DNA of 64,000 bases. Origin: Actinomycetota bacterium (GTDB taxonomy: Bacteria > Actinomycetota > Actinomycetes > Nanopelagicales > Nanopelagicaceae). Position numbers and translations under genes: made by a program. Where the stretch lies: positions 17,105 through 81,104 of the forward strand of contig JACMQL010000047.1 in NCBI GenBank assembly GCA_014377015.1, read 5' to 3'. Positions 63,685 through 64,000 of this stretch are shown here, one piece after another. The notes below the pieces were generated by a model, which had not been told where the DNA came from, did not search any database, and saw only the letters and a list, made by a program, of their open reading frames with translations. Every line of letters begins with the position of its first letter. The stretch's first letter is position 1.

Positions 63685-64000
63685 TCAGTATGAATTGAAA
63701 GCGAGGACTACGTTATGTCCGCCGAATCCGAATGAGTCGTTGAGAGCCGCGATATCGCCACTAGGTAGCGCCACAGGCTTGTCACGGACCACATTGATGG
63801 TGACGGCTGGATCTAAATTATCAATGTTGATTGATGGTGGGGCTAAGCGCGCTTGCAGTGCCTTTACGATGAAAACAGATTCAATTGCGCCAGCTCCACC
63901 AAGCAAGTGTCCGGTCATGGACTTCGTGGCTGAGACGGCCACCTGATCAACGTCCTTACCAAGTGCCAAGCGAAGCGCGTTGGCCTCTGCAACATCGCCA
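63685..64000 (-). CDS. fabF: 3-Oxoacyl-ACP synthase II, C-terminal part (partial)
   Basis: Elongates acyl-ACP in fatty-acid synthesis. Only the C-terminal ~104 residues are inside; the frame is open to the window end (GDVAEANALRLALG precedes the ORF-track start). The active-site His/Lys blocks are ATKSMTGHLLGGAGAIES (Lys and His) and the NDSFGFGGHNVVLAF end is diagnostic for KAS II. It is followed by accD. Confidence 0.95.
   Translation of the reverse strand, partial: GDVAEANALRLALGKDVDQVAVSATKSMTGHLLGGAGAIESVFIVKALQARLAPPSINIDNLDPAVTINVVRDKPVALPSGDIAALNDSFGFGGHNVVLAFNSY

Overview
The window looks like chromosome from an actinobacterium of moderate GC (about half by eye), probably a streamlined freshwater type such as Nanopelagicales (acI). 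This is inferred from DUF3145 beside the carboxylase and FabF genes, an IlvD/Edd, SMP-30 and enolase-superfamily sugar-acid repertoire, very short intergenic gaps and many GTG/TTG starts. No mobile element, prophage, CRISPR array or IS was seen.

Layout. 1-5193 is a housekeeping run: glyS 3' end, dusB, a DUF218 protein, dgt and dnaG, then tRNA-Asn. 5372-14684 holds a DoxX-Rieske fusion, an HtrA protease, an ACT protein, divergent glpK/glpD, a secreted GH25 muramidase with a small DnaX-tail-like gene, an orphan response regulator and nnrD. 14743-19204 is a sugar-acid cassette (FAH-family, hydroxyacid dehydrogenase, IlvD/Edd dehydratase, SMP-30 lactonase), followed by a secreted pullulanase and two unknown exported or anchored proteins. 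23215-28055 has a 928-aa FAD/Fe-S lactate- or glycolate-type dehydrogenase, an enolase-superfamily dehydratase and an IclR regulator. 28220-45529 is a compact unit of 17 genes: a family-5 ABC importer, three SDRs, an aldose-epimerase homologue, a DapA-family enzyme, DUF1684, M20, Gfo/Idh/MocA, a class V aminotransferase fold enzyme and prpBCD. 45550-52862 holds a ceramidase-like hydrolase, a membrane protein, tRNA-Met, a second sugar-acid module (dehydratase, lactonase, epimerase, divergent SDR) and another SDR. 53054-56934 is a four-gene overlapping operon: a BcsA-like glycosyltransferase, a STAS antagonist, an RsbW-like kinase and a GAF-SpoIIE phosphatase. 57062-60363 has galU, a zinc alcohol dehydrogenase, an M23 protein and an SDR. 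60445-64000 has a cold-shock gene, DUF3145, SIMPL, accD and the fabF 3' end.

How the genes fit together. Much of the window serves import and non-phosphorylative breakdown of sugars or sugar acids: oxidation by SDR, lactone opening by SMP-30, dehydration by IlvD/Edd or enolase-type enzymes, then FAH- or DapA-type processing. The methylcitrate genes could take up a propionyl product. An 8-3-8-1-8 arrangement of three half-sites occurs both before the IclR gene and before the transporter operon, so the regulator probably controls both. The most unusual system is the partner-switching module overlapping a glycosyltransferase that lacks a PilZ domain and carries a ~150-residue insertion. Products are assigned from motifs read by eye; substrates are inferred.
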